The translations under genes were made by a program, and so were the position numbers. Shown here one piece after another: positions 35,701-49,161 of a stretch of DNA of 64,000 nucleotides. The notes beneath the pieces were generated by a model. That model made no database searches and was not told the DNA's origin. It saw only the letters and a program-made list of their open reading frames with translations. Positions within the stretch are counted from its first letter, which is position 1. Every line of letters begins with the position of its first letter. Origin of the DNA: Lycorma delicatula (Eukaryota > Arthropoda > Insecta > Hemiptera > Fulgoridae); assembly GCF_047948215.1 (NCBI RefSeq), contig NC_134464.1, positions 5,528,001-5,592,000 on the forward strand, written 5' to 3'.

Positions 35701-38700
35701 ACAAGATTTTAATTCTTAAAATTTTAACACTATAACAAAGCTATAATAATACTGTAATTCTAGATAACAACAGTGAGTATTCCCTAAGATATGAGCAGTG
35801 ATTTGCTGTCTGAAATCTTTAAGGCAGGGTGCACAGAAAAGAACAAGAAAACTAGTTAAACCAACTTCCAATTAAAACATAATAAAAATAACATTAAATG
35901 TCAACAGCAGCAGTTATATAGAAGCAAAGAAAAAAGTATGATTGAAAAAAGCTTGAGAGAGAATGATAGTAATTAATGAGAAATCAAGTGACTAATAATT
36001 TCAAAGAGAAATAGAGCTGATTCATGAAATCACTCTTGTATTCAATCAAACAACTGAAAAAAATTTATATATAGCAATGAATAGTAAAGTATAAAAACAA
36101 ATTCAATAATTCAGTTACTTGTTAAAAAATTTACTATAAAAAAAATACTGACAAAAGAAAAATCTGATATAGTGTTAAATAACTAGTGGCATTACAGCAC
36201 ACAATTAAACAAAGAATGACAAAAAAAATTAATTCTTTCATTTAAAAATGTATTAATTCACACTTTATCAATATGGAAAAAAGAAACATAAGTTACCTGT
36301 TTGTAGTTTATCAGGCTAATGAAGCCTCAATTTAAATAGCTTTTAAGAGAAGAAAGCATCAAAAAGAGTAACCAAAAGAACTTTATGATTATTATAAATT
36401 TAAGAATTAATAAGTAAAATGTAATAATTAAATTACTAAAAAAATCATTAATTTTAAAAATCATGATTATAAAAAATTCAAACATTTAATACAAAATACA
36501 TAGTTAAGAAAAGAGAAAGAAAAAATATATATAAAACACACATTTAATTCATTTGTTTTTCACTCAAGATATCACAACAAAACAAGAAATGATGCTTTTT
36601 TGATTGAAAAAGAAAAACTTTTTTCAGTACAAACTAAAAATTAAATAATTAGATTATGAAAACCAAAGGTAGTCTTTAAAAGGATGTGGAAAATCACAAA
36701 GGACTAAAAGAAAAAAGTAAAAAAAATAAATAAGTCCAACAAAAATTTATTGTGCTAAAAAGGAGAGCATTTTAAAAACAAAAAAAAAAATTTCACAAAT
36801 AAAAAATATATATATGTAAATATTTAAAGACAATAAGAATTACTATTAATACTTCTTTTCTTTTTTTTATGTCAATTAAATCAATTTATTTAAGTAAATA
36901 ATAAATAACATCACCAAAAATGTTTTAGAAAATTTATCATTTTTTCCATCAAAATAAATACAAGAAAAGAAACTCTATATCATGCACAAAAAATCTAATA
37001 AGTAGAATATAAACTATAAATAATGAAAGTTAAATTAGAAAATATTAAATAGATTTTCAAAAACACTAACCAAAATTAAAAATAATGTTAGCTTGAAATT
37101 TGTTCTAATTTAAAAAATAAATGTAAATCCATTTGAAAGACGTCAAAAATAATTTCATTATTATTTAATAATTTTCTTTTAATAACAAATGACATAATTT
37201 TACATAAAAATAATTAAGGTACTGAAAAAAGTGATCAAGCAAGAATTCAAAGCAAAATTTTACAGATAAACAGAAAATTATGAAGCAAATTTTAAGATCC
37301 ATAGATACTTTAAAAGAAAGAAAAAAAAAGAATATATGAAATGAATGAAAAACATAACTGATTAACAACTGTCACTGTTATTGAACACCCCGAATAAATA
37401 TTTTCATTCTCTGGATAAAAATAACATATGGAGGGGGGAAGATTTTATTTCAAAACAAAATTTTCATTAAACTAATAAATTATTAACACATAAGTAGAAA
37501 CTAAAAAAAAATATTTTTTCAATCAGTAACTCCGAAAAGGAATTTGTAGCAATGGAAAATATAAAAATTAAGGTTATGAAAAACTAAATTTAAGAAGAAT
37601 TGAAACAAGTTTATGAATTTTGAATTCAATTTATGAAGTTTGAACAACATAGCATTGTTTAGCATTTCGGAATAACGTAGTTTATTTTTATAGAAAAAAA
37701 AGAAGAGTTTACTGACAAATAACATAACTCTTTTCAATATTATTATTATTATTATGATTAATTATTTTTACCTTCTCTTTTTTCTGTTATATACTTTCAC
37801 AGATATCTGGTTCTTCAAGGAAATTTTTTATTTAAAAATAACTAAATAATAACAATTAAAAGCTATAGAGACAAATCATGACCTCAGCTCAATAGGGCTC
37901 CTTTAAAAAAGGAAAATTTTACCGAAGAACAATTTTAATCTTACAGGTTTGCGTTATAAGACCTCGAGCATGTTATTCATTTATAAACTTTACTTAAACA
38001 ATATTTAAGGTTTTTTATAATAGCATGTCGCAAGAATCAGTTTCTTTCTTACTCCAATTTTTCATTATTTTCATTTTATTTTTGTGCTGCTCTTAAGAAA
38101 ATGAATATTCTCCCCATACAGTGAATTCAATGAGGTTCCATCAACAATATTACCAGTAAAAATACTTTTTAATACACTGTTTTTCTTTTATTTTATTAAA
38201 AATTTTATATTTTACAGGCTAGTTATTATGGGTCATATAACTGACTACATAAAACTTATATTGAAAAGTATCAATAATTTTTTTTTTCGAAAACTAGACT
38301 AAAAATTAATGAAACTATTAATACAATATTTTAATTATCTTACCCCCTAGATATAGAAATTAATAATAGGAAACAAAATCGCTTAAGTAAATTGCAAGTT
38401 TCAAACTTGGGCTTATCTCACTGAAACAATTTCTTTTTCTAGTAGCCCAGTATTTCTAGTTTATATCCTAAAGAAGTCTAATTTACATGGAATTACAAAA
38501 AAAACAAAGACGCTGCTGCAGTCAAAATTACAAATTGTTAAATTAAAACTAAAGTTAAATTAATAATTAGAACTTAATACCTAACGACTCATTAACAATT
38601 ATTGTTTCTTATAACTTGGTGTTTTTGGTTAACAAAGAAAATACCACAACACAAACAAAAGAAAAAAGTGACAAAAAAGATATTATATTAATTACGTTTA

Positions 38701-38859
38701 TAAAAATGTTAATTTAAGGTTTGCAGGTTATCGTTATGATTTATTATAACACAAAAAGTCCTTACATCAGTTCGATTCATTATTACCTGAACTAAAATAA
38801 ATAACACATTAAAATAGTTCTCTTATGCCAATAGAAAGAATATTTTTTAAGTTTAGCTT
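32758..38859. other. Long AT-rich intronic tract
   Basis: About 6 kb of A/T-rich DNA with many A or T runs. No gene, terminal repeat pair or element boundary recognised. Open frames on the minus strand at 34303-34515, 37165-37368 and 37519-37737 are Phe/Lys-rich and look like chance frames. Confidence 0.5.
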
Positions 38860-40720
38860 CAAAAAAGCCCACACCTATTTTTGACATCCACTAGTACAGA
38901 CTTAATATCCTTTACTTTTGACCGAGTAATTTTTTTGAGTCAGATTTTGTGTGAGGTATAATTGGGTATGGTGAAACCTGGCCAGAAAGGCAAATTCTTG
39001 TCTGCATACTATTATGTACAAGACTACTTCAAAAGTTTATACTTTTGAAGCTATGTGATAATTTGAATTTGAACAGACAACAGTGGTCCTTGACAAAATT
39101 GCAGCCGTAAAACCTTTGAAAATAGAACAATGGTGTAATCAAATTTGTTTTGCTATTGTAAGTCTGATGCTGTCATTTGTATCATAAAAGATAGAAGAGA
39201 CCAAACTTCTGATTTTCTTAATAATTTTTCAATCTAAGAGCAAACATTATCACATTCTTGTATACATGAATGCCCGGTGTTCAGTATTTCACGACAAATG
39301 TTTCTGTTTTTGTGTCTTAGTAAAAAGTTTGTAATAGCTGCAGATATTAAATTGTTTCTATTTTGTAGAAGGCAACTGTCACTTATGTAATAACTTTGAT
39401 TATATGCAGATGATCGATCATTATTTTATTTAAAATCTTAATAACAGTACTAGCTAGGCATAAGAACCCAGCTCCATCCGAGAAGAACCATGACCACCCT
39501 GTAAGAACATCACTCCAGACACTACATTACACCTTGTCTACAGTATGATGTCAATCATACTGTATGTTGTAAGTTTTCTTTTATAAAATACAATACTTGT
39601 ATTTGTCCTAAGTCAAAAGACATGTCCTAAGTCAAAATAAACTAATATTTGTGATCTGTCACCATTTTTAAGTTTGTTAACAATGTTTTTTTTATCATAT
39701 CTATATTCTATCCTCATCAAATCTTTCGCTAAAATGTCTTCCACATTCATTCTTTTTGCTATATTCATTTTCATAACGTTTTTGCTATATTTTTCAGATT
39801 CAACCCGTATAAACGTTTTGCTCTTATTCCCAAATAACTCACACATTTTGCACCTGTGTACTTTTAAGAAGCAGGAAATTCAAATTGAATTCAAAATTAA
39901 AAATAATCACTGTATATATAGAAATCTTTAAGTTTCAAGCAATCTGTAAAAAATTATATTTCAACACACCTTTCTACATACAAATCATACATTTTTGATA
40001 TCTAGTGAGGGATCTAAGTATTTTTTTGAAGGAGAGACTGGAATAGCGAGATGAAACCTTAAGAAAACATTTTATGCGATTTCTTACTACTTCCTTATGT
40101 TCAAATGGAACAATTTTTTTTTATTCCCTCTGCCATCAGATTTTGGTGTTTCAGAAATGCTTATTTTTGTGAACATTGTAGATGGGTTTTTGACTTATGC
40201 ATAAAGTATTTAAAAAGAAATTCTTACATATCCTTATTTTAGTATTACTTTTTTGAAAAAAATATATTGAAAATATGTAACCGGTTTTTAGTTTTAGACT
40301 TTCTCAATAGTATTATTCAGCAGAAAGAATTTTTTTGTTCATAATCTAATTTGTAATAAGAATTAAAAATCACAGTTCTGTCATCATCAGAAATGTGATC
40401 AGAACAACTAAATTTACAAGAATTATTACAATTTTTTGTAGTCTTAATCATCTTTGCAAATTTTATCTTGCCACTGCAGCTAGAAATATAATAAATATTC
40501 CTTCCCGGCTTGGTAGTTTCTTTTATTTACATGTTTTTTCCAGTTACATGGATTGCGAGACTGTACTCTAGTTTTTTCCCTAGATTTTATTGGCATTTTC
40601 TCAGACTCTGACTCGGTATTTTCAGTGTCACTATAGGGAACCAATAGTTTGACTGAAATATTATACAAATTTCTTCTAGAACATTAGGAGATGAAAGAGT
40701 TTCTTTAGAGAGAGCGATTG
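38860..40720 (-). pseudogene. Decayed copy of a widespread insect ORF, possible RNase-H-fold transposase
   Basis: Homology to a large uncharacterised insect family can be read on the minus strand for about 1.85 kb. From the top: SDTENTESESEKMP (acidic start), NPCNWKKHVNKRNYQAGKEY near 40550, SCKFSCSDHISDDDRTVIFN near 40400 (Cys-rich), KNFFLNTLCISQKPIYNVH near 40200, KVSSRYSSLSFKKI near 40040, CKMCELFGNKSKTF near 39850, ILVYFDLGHVF near 39625 (candidate first Asp), SIVFYKRKLTTYS near 39580, NNLISAAITNFLLRHKN near 39340, then GHSCIQECDNVCS near 39260 (candidate acidic site) and FPFWPGFTIPN near 38980. The order D, then Asn-rich helix, then H-S-x2-E-x-D resembles a DDE fold, but this is inference. 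Stops and frameshifts break it. No terminal repeats found. Confidence 0.58.
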
Positions 40721-41497
40721 CCTTCAGAATCATCAAACAGCCTAACAATAAAACAAAATTGGCAAACTACAGGGAATATTTCACTAGTCAAGATTTATTT
40801 ATTTATATAAATAAGAAAATTATATAAATTATTTATTTCATTAAACAAGATTTATTAATAAATTTGAAAATGGAACTTTATTCTTTTGAATTTTTGTTAG
40901 AGTCCAAACAGAACCATAATGAACTGAGATTTTTGTAAAATTAGGTTGAAATTGACTAAAAAATTAACACTACACAGTAAGTTGTCATGGTATAGAATCT
41001 TTTACTCCTGAAATCTCATTTTCATAAAAAAAAAAAGTCAGATGAAACCCTATTGAACTGAGGTCACAATATATTCAATATTTCAGTCATTGAAGTAAAT
41101 TTGAAATAAACATATGCCTGTAGTTTTTAATTTCTTAAGATTTATGTATGAAATAAATATACATTTTGACTGAAACAGTAAATGGATATCTCTGAAATTT
41201 TTAATGTTTTTATTTGTTATTTGATTAAATATTTGTTATGAAGAAGCATATACCTTCAGCACTTTAAGCAGTTATGGGAATCAGTAATTTTAAAAAAGTT
41301 AATTTTAACAAAATTATGTTTCTGCTGCTAGGTTGCAATCTGCTAAGACGTTTATTAACTTTCCAACATCTTATAAATTTATTTCAATTAAGATAAAAAA
41401 TATATATATAAATGTAAAAATAAAAAAGTAAACTATTTATAATCCAAACAACATATCCAATTAAAGTTAATTAATAAATTATAAACGTTTATGACAG

Positions 41498-41554
<57 letters not shown>

Positions 41555-43047
41555 GTATACAAATAAGTAATTAATCAAAATATTTCTTTAGCAGAGGAGA
41601 TGTAACAACCTTTTCAGTCTTTTAAAATTATGTAAAATAAGTTTAAAGAATATTGAAATTAAAAAAAGTATGAATTTCAACACATGTGTCCTAAATGCAA
41701 TAACAAAATAATTCATACAATTTGTTGAATAACTAATGAAACAATATATAATCACAAATAGAGAATATATTAGTGTTATACAATTACATGGCTACCTACA
41801 TTTTTTGATAAAAATCAACCACAGAAATGATTAAGACCTAAAGCAATTAAAATAAATACTTCCAGCACACTCAAAACATATATTACCATTATAATAATTG
41901 TAATCAATAAATACTCAATTAAATGATAAAACAATAACTGAATTATTAACATGCTATTAGTAAATATAATTTATTTCATAACTGTAACAAAGTAACTTTC
42001 TTTATCAATTTTTTTTATCGGGTAACCTATCTCACAATTATTATTATCAACAACACATATAAATCCATAATGAAGAATTTTTATTCCTGAGATGCTCTAA
42101 AATAAATACTTTTAATTATTTCAACACATCAAACATTTTTAAAGCTATTTAATAATAGATTCTAAACAACAAATAAAAACACTAAAATAAACAAAATTAC
42201 TACCTCTCATGTCAACAAAACTCTAATAAGTACTAAATAATATTTTCATATAAATAAATACACCTAGATCTACTTAAATAAATAGAATAAAATAACTGAA
42301 ATAGTACTAAGAAGAAATGACTAAAAATTACAGAAAAAAAAACACCTATTTAATACATAAAAGACAAAAATTACTGACAGAATGTATTACAACTATCCAA
42401 ATAACCATTCAACAGCATTATCCTATATAGTCAACTTTCTTTACTGAGAATTCTCTATACTTACTAAAGACTGATTTCTTACAAAGTTAATTAAGGTAGT
42501 AACAAGTTACAGGAAAAAATTATGTCTGCAGGTAACTGAAATGCTCAATAATATATCAAAGTATAATACTCGGTCAAATATATACTCATTTTATGAGATA
42601 TAAATCAAGAAGCTACGGTCAAAGGATAGAAAGTATAGGAACTGATCCTGAAAAACATACAGCATCAGCAAAAGGCTGAAAAAAGCTACAAACATTTTTA
42701 ATAAAAATTATTTCTTCTGTAGAATAGTAAAGAAATTTTTTAAGATTCTCTTTCAAGTTAAATTATCCCCAGTCTTATAACCAATATTTCGGTTAAAATG
42801 ACCATAAGGCACTGAGACCCTTACAGAAAGCTCCCTTGATAGTTTGATCATTCTGTAGATGTAAAGCTGAACAGCTTACACAATTCACATGGTAATTCTA
42901 GGTTTTAGAAAAGAAGGCTCCCCTCTGACTATTATGGTCAGAGATACTAACAAATGATACTGATAAATATCACCAACAGTGAATTACGGAAAACAAGTTT
43001 ATTAATCTTGCCATCAAGCATTACCACTTATCTTTAAATTCCACCCT
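40721..43047. other. AT-rich intronic tract
   Basis: No gene recognised; contains the TA microsatellite at 41502-41549. Confidence 0.45.
41502..41549. repeat. TA microsatellite
   Basis: About 24 uninterrupted TA units, the longest in the window. Confidence 0.95.
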
Positions 43048-43625
43048 GGGTCAATCCATTTGAAATGACTCAAGGTGGTTGCTTGACCAATTCAAAAAAA
43101 ATTGAAGCTTACCCACTTGTTTCCTGAATGTTTCAGGACCTTAAAACTATTTTCTTCTCAAGGTAAAAGATTGTTCCAGTGGTTTATTTACCTATCTCTC
43201 TTCTTTCTATGAGAAAATTACCGATAAAGTTGAACATGAAAAATTGTGAAATTTCACTTTTGGTCATATTTTTCAAGAGGCAACGATGACATACGCAGTT
43301 TGAATTATTTTTTTTATATATAGGTATATGTTAGTAGTTTTACCATAAATAATATTAATGACGATATACTTATCCTTAAATCTTTATGAAATTTTGTAAA
43401 CTAATTTTTTGAAAAAAATTCAAATGTTGGCTTCAAATAACTTTTGAATAAATAGGTGTGTAACAAAAATGGCTGCCATAGGTAAACTGCTTAAACAAAA
43501 AATTAAGAAAAAATAATTTTAAGGTCCTCACACATGTAGGAAACAAGATGGTAAGTTTCATTTTTTTTTTAATTGGTCAAGCAACCAGCTTATGTTGTTT
43601 TGGAACACTTCAAATGGAGTGACCC
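43048..43625. mobile_element. MITE with terminal inverted repeats of about 110 bp
   Basis: A 578-bp non-coding element. The left arm (43048-43160) and the inverted right arm (43515-43625) share, in order, GGGTCAATCCATTTGAA / GGGTCACTCCATTTGAA, GGTTGCTTGACCAATT (perfect), CTTGTTTCCT and GAGGACCTTAAAA / CAGGACCTTAAAA. The middle has no coding signal. The target duplication is unclear: CCCT/CCCC flanks are ambiguous. Confidence 0.78.
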
Positions 43626-44730
43626 CCTTTAATTATCAGTATGTTATTACCATCAGATTGTAAGGTTGCGGTCTACTAACTCAGCTATTATTTTTAATTC
43701 CTGTTTGAAGTACAATTCTCATTCAGTACCTGATAATGAAATAAACATGTCTGCAAAAAGTGATATCTCAAAGATGCTTCTAAGCAGTTCTCATACACAA
43801 AAGTATTTACAATAGAGCTTTAATAAAATATTTAGCATTTTTAAGTGTGGTCAATCAAACCAAAAAGCTTAATCATTTCCTACAGAAATAAAAAACTGGA
43901 AATAAATATAATGTTATTAACAAAAACTGATAACCCTTGAATGTATTTAGAAGAAATTACACGAGTTAAGCAATACCCAGCTAAAGTGATGTGCATATAC
44001 ATTACATCAGTAACACATCAAATTAACTATAATGTACTTTTTTAATATCCTTCTGATACTGAAAATCAATAACAAACCTACATCAGACCAGAAAGCTGAC
44101 AACTAAGAATTGGTGCCTGCTAGGGTATTTCCACTAATAGTGATACAGACTCTTCCATCAGCAGTCAGCCAGGTGAATTTTCCCCGTTAAAAAAAAAAGT
44201 GGAATTCTGTAGACTATCAATTTTAAAAATCAAAACAAAAAATCACCAAATAAAAGCTAAAAATGGCTCCAAAGTAGCATGTGATGTAGAAAGTCTCCAT
44301 ACTATGGAAACAATTAATTAATGGAAACTAGAAACTGTTGGAACAGTCTACAATGCTGAGCTTTATGATATCTGCTGGTTCTTCAGCACTGCAAGTATGG
44401 TTATTTTGATGCAAGCTAATATTACATTACTTCATATATTGCAGTAATGAGGAGGCAATGCAAAACAACCTCTGATAAATCTAAAATAATATAGAGTTTT
44501 GCATATATTAACTACAAATTTATATCGATGTAACACTTTGCAAGACTGAAATAGTTGTTGCATAGATCATGAACAAGTAGAGTGATTAAGAAATGGAGTT
44601 GCCACACTCTGAAGAGGAAAACCAAGAGATTTACTGTGAAGGAAAATCACAATATGAAGAACGTTACCGTCAAAATAGACAGAATTAGAAATATACTTCA
44701 CATTGTGGATTTGCTATTGAAACTAATTTT
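43626..44730. other. Intronic spacer
   Basis: No feature recognised. Confidence 0.4.
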
Positions 44731-44880
44731 TTTTTAGTCACCATGTAAACTTGAACACTGTATGCAGGAACAGAGAATAGAAATTTAGTAGCAAATGAAA
44801 AATGCCTTGCCTAATGGGGAATTCAAACCAAATCCTTCCAAATGAAAGACTGAGACACTTCCACACTGCTGTGGAGGTTG
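44731..44880 (-). mobile_element. tRNA-derived SINE
   Basis: On the minus strand, GTGTGGAAGTGTCTCAGTC then TTTCATTTGGAAGG and GGTTTGAATTCCCC give the layout of a tRNA-like head, with GGTTTGAATTCC as a diverged B box. GGCAAGGCATTTTTCA follows. It ends in an A run (T run at 44731-44739). The order matches a common insect SINE type; the tRNA of origin is not certain. Confidence 0.6.
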
Positions 44881-46633
44881 GCATTTTCTTAATGCATCCC
44901 TTTTTACAAAATATAAATTGTATTTAATTATTTAATCCTTCCATTAACAGATGGATATTGCTTTTATACACAGCTATATTCAGGGTATTTTATACACAGT
45001 TGTTCAGTTAAAAAAATTACCCACACAGTTATGAAACTTTTCACTTTGGACACAATGTCTTTGACAATAAAGTGGGTTCAAGGTAGGCAAGTATGAACAA
45101 TGTAGGCGTTTATGAAAAAAGTATGTGTTATAATGGGAAAATATCATCATTAAAAATAATTGTTTTTTTTTTTTTTTCAATGACCTCATTAAGAATATTA
45201 TGTTGAAATGATTATAAAAATAATATACTGCAGATATAAATAAAAATATGTTTATTATTTCAGTTATAAAAAAAATAATTGTAAAAAAACTTCCATAGGA
45301 TGTGAAAAAAATAAAAGATAAATATAACACTAACCAATCAAATGAAATATAAACATGTACTATAACACTATCCAATAATAACCTGTGCACTATATACGGA
45401 TTTATATTTAATTAACCAATTTTATAATTTACCAGGTAAACAACTACAATAAGCAAAACCGCCGATCAAGCAAATGGTATTTCGTTAATTAACCTAATTT
45501 TACCATCAAAAACACCCTGATGGAACAACTCTTTTTAAGGTTAATGTCTTAATAAAATCAGGTATAAAAAATATAAATAATTTACACATCTAGGCGGGTA
45601 AATTTTAGAACATTATAGTTTTTATTGAAGTATTTTATTAAAAATAATTGTTCAATTCGTAGAATCTTTTTACATATGTTAAAAGTAAAGAATACTCCTT
45701 AAATGAAATTATACAAATGTTTACTGCCAGGGTTTCTACTGGCAAGTAAAAACTACAGAGTTTCTTCTTAGACCAGCAAGGACCTATAGAACCCTAGATG
45801 CAAAAAAACGTTAAGTACAAAATAAGCCAAGTAAATGAATTAAGCTGGATTTTTGGTGTTTAAACATTTTTTTTATATTTCAGAATTATAATTCATTTCT
45901 AAAATTAAGTCATGTAGGTTTTACCAAACAAAAAATGGATAAAACAATGCAATAAAAGCCGTTCATTCTATAAGCCAGTTATATAAAGAAAAAACTGTGA
46001 AAAACTGCCATGTACATGTTCATATACTATTTTTATCACTGTAATTTTTTTAACTAGCTGTAAAAGAATTAACCCCATTGGAAAACTATAGACCAGTACT
46101 ATTGAAAATCAATAATAGTTAGATAAATTAAATTAAAATTGAAATCTGAAATTTATTACCACCAATTAAACTGTTATGTTGATATAGATGACTCTGCCAT
46201 AAGGTGCAATGCATCCTTAGATTTATTTACAACTGTTTATTCAATTACTAATGATTTACTTATCTGATTACAAGAATTATAAGTGTATTCATATGTAAAC
46301 AGATTGATATTCTCTGAAATTGTTGACAATGATTTGAATTAACAACCCGAATACAAGTTTTGTCCTATCTTGGAAATATATGTGTGTATATGCGTGTGCA
46401 CACGCGCGCAACTCAAAGTTTAAAAACTTAAACAAGTTTTTGTTTTTTCGAATTAAGAGGTTTTTAAAACTAAATAATTCACCCTGCTGCCAATTCCCAA
46501 CAACCTGTATTGTATAATACAGCTGCACTCTACCTAACTACAGCCTTACTTCAATGCCTATAGCTTGTTAATGATAAATTCAATTTTCAAACATAGAAAC
46601 TTACATCAGTTGACTATAAAGGATAATATAGCT
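44881..46633. other. Intronic spacer
   Basis: AT-rich. A minus-strand open frame at 45390-45004 is Phe/Ile-rich and looks like chance. A short GT/CA-rich run (GTGTGTATATGCGTGTGC) lies at about 46382. Confidence 0.4.
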
Positions 46634-49053
46634 CAGTGGTAGTCAACCTTTTTATACCTACCGCCCACTTTTATATCTCTGTTAGTAGTAAAATTTTCTA
46701 ACCGCCCACCAGTTCCACAGTAATGGTGATTTATAAAGTAGGGAAGTAACTTTACTTTATAGAATTTATAAAGTAATGTTACAGCAAGTTAAAGTATATA
46801 ATAATAATTACTTACCAAATACTTTATGTCAGACTTTCGTTAAGTATGGTAGAATAAATCTTTATTAACAACTTACTGTAGTTTAATATATCTTTTTATT
46901 TATACTTCGCATATATAGAAGCATGAAGTCTGATGAAATTACATTTAATTAACTAAATTATTAATGAGCTCCCTGAGGCTGATGCTGTGAAACTAAATAC
47001 TGGATATCTGTTCAAATCTTGTAAGGGACAAACAAAGGTTTCCTCTTTCGGAAATATTCACGCAGTTTCTTTTTTTGGTCATAATATGATTAACAGCACT
47101 AAAGCATGGTTCCACAAGTTATGAGGTAGGGAAAGGTATCAACAAACTGAATATTATTTTACGCATATCTGGATATAAAACACGCATTTTTTTATTTTGC
47201 CATAGGTTTTCATATTCACCACTATAAAATTTGTTTATTTTCTTTATCATATCTAATTTCTAACAGTTCTTGATAAGTTGTATCAGCCTCTTCAACATTT
47301 GCGGTAAAGGATTTTTGATGAAAAATCCTCATACACCTTCAATTTCAAAATATCTTCAAATCGTTTTTCCATGTCCAATTTAAGTTCATTGAGGTGGCTA
47401 CTGAATCTGTCAATATCATCTGGAAGTTACATCATCTTTTATAGATGACAATTTAGGAAACTGATGAAATTCTCTCTTCAATAGATTATAACAAAGTAGT
47501 TCAAGTTTGTCAGTAAATGATAACACAATACTATAGGAATCTTATTAGCTCCTTGATGCAAGTTGACATCATTAAATCTCTTGAAAATATCTGCCAAATA
47601 AAAGGCATCATACTTTACTGTTTTTAACTGGTGACACAGACTGGTCTCATTATTACTTTCAAAAAATTATATGACACTATCATACAATGCTACAAAACAA
47701 GCCAAAGACGTACCCTTTGACAGCCACCAGACTTCTGTGTGCAAAAGTACCTACTAAAATCTTCATTATAGTCCTCGCAAAGTTGTCGAAACATTTTAAC
47801 TTTTTTTGCATCGGACTTGATTTTGTTTACAGCTCAAATTATTATAGTTAATGATGAATGGAGAATTGTACTTAGATATTTTCCTGCAAGATGTTGTCTG
47901 TGCGCCACACATGAATATATAAAACATTTGGCAAATCCACAACAGCAACCACATGCAACAATATTACTCAAATAATATTATTTTTTGTAAAGTATGATTT
48001 CACAGTATTAAGTATAGATAATACTCTTGAATCTGTGATGAGATTTATTTTAAATAGGATTTCTTCTCGTAATGTATTGTCTTCATCAAAATAATGTACA
48101 TACGCCATCAATAAAGTATTATTATCTCTGATGATAGACTCATCCGATTGCATGGAAAATGAAGACTTTTGGAGAATAATTATAAATTTTTTTAACATTA
48201 ACTGCCATTTCTTCAATTTTTCGTTTTATTGTGCTACCGCTTAGGGGCAATATTTTTAAAATTTCAGGTATATCGTGATGCATTACTGTTGAGATTAATT
48301 CTTTTATGGAGGGTATTATTACAGTTTCTCCAATATTATAGCTTTTACCACTTTTTGCAATTAATTATGAAATGCAATAAGCAGCAATTAATCCATCTTC
48401 ATTCACTGCATGTTGTTTCTTAAATGATGCAATGATTGTCAAACGACTTTGAAATTTTTTATATATTTCCTGAAAATATTCAATGGGCTTGTCCTTATCA
48501 TTTGGATGCTTTGTAGAAAGACGTTCTCGTAATCGACTTGGCTTCATTGTTTCATCGGATAATGTTTTATGACAATAAATACTGTTTATTTATAACAGAT
48601 TTTACGAAACACAACTTCAGGTACTTTGGCAAATAGCCACGAACGTACCTCTTTATTTGAGACACGGGGTCACAATGTTTTGTTTAAAGCTGTAGGCATA
48701 TGCTCACTCTCATAAATATAACTGCATACTGACCAGATGCACGAGCTATTCTGAGATGAGACTGTTTTGTTTGCGGTTGCACTATAGCACCATTTAGTTT
48801 CACTTACATGACATGAACTAAACTTGAGCGTGGGCAATACAAATAGTATATTTTCTGAAATTTTAATTGTCACCGGGAATTTTATGAAAACCTAAGAAAA
48901 ATGTTTTTAAATAATGCTATGAAAATTTTTTAAAAAGTCGATTAAATTTAAAAAAAAAGGAAAGTGCTACAAAATCGGACAAAACCCCTGCTGCCCACCA
49001 TGAAAGCTGGAACACCCACTAATGAGCAGTAGGGACCAGGCTGACTACCACTG
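46634..49053 (-). mobile_element. hAT element, SCAND3/ZBED-like
   Basis: A 2,420-bp element with inverted ends CAGTGGTAGTCAACC and CAGTGGTAGTCAGCC (14 of 15). The flanks ATATAGCT (46626-46633) and ATATAGGT (49054-49061) match at 7 of 8, an aged 8-bp duplication. Its right end lies 109 bp from an e(y)3 coding exon. Confidence 0.87.
46950..48873 (-). pseudogene. hAT transposase, SCAND3/ZBED5-like
   Basis: Minus-strand reading from about 48873: a degenerate BED-finger region (WCYSATANKT), then MKPSRLRERLSTKHPNDKD (end of the BED finger), PIEYFQEIYKKFQ, EDGLIAAYCIS, KELISTVMHHDIPEILKILP, STIKRKIEEMAVNVKK, then a stop-ridden middle with NNTLLMAYVHYFDEDNTLRE near 48090. The hAT C-terminal region is near 47080 (SAVNHIMTKKRNCVNISERG and NLCLSLTRFEP). 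Many stops. Fits the insect SCAND3/ZBED5/FAM200-type hAT family. Confidence 0.8.
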
Positions 49054-49161
49054 ATATAGGTCAAAAAAAAAAGAAGTAATAATACATTAATCATGAAAAA
49101 AATCATTCATTGGTAGTTTTAACAGAGCACTGTGTTATATTTTGAATAAAAGAAGACTGAC

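Larger units (their letters stand above)
24054..49161 (-). other. 25-kb e(y)3 intron splitting PHD finger 1
   Basis: Intron of 25,108 bp bounded by donor A/gtcagt (high end) and acceptor tttttaacag (low end). It carries at least eight separate transposon-derived segments listed on their own. Stretches 25800-27225, 32756-38860, 40720-43047 and 44880-46633 are very AT-rich with A or T runs and no supported feature apart from the microsatellites noted. Confidence 0.85.

Noticed and set aside
36500..37740. Minus-strand frames in 36.5-37.7 kb as a gene
   Set aside because: Lys/Phe-biased short frames in A-rich DNA with no splice-consistent continuation or family match.
45004..45390. Minus-strand 128-codon Phe/Ile-rich frame
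   Set aside because: Low-complexity, no domain or family words, in a T-rich intron; best explained by chance.
45725..45800. Possible tiny element with CAGGGTTTCTA / TAGAACCCTAG ends
   Set aside because: The inverted match is only about 10 bp with gaps and no target duplication is visible.
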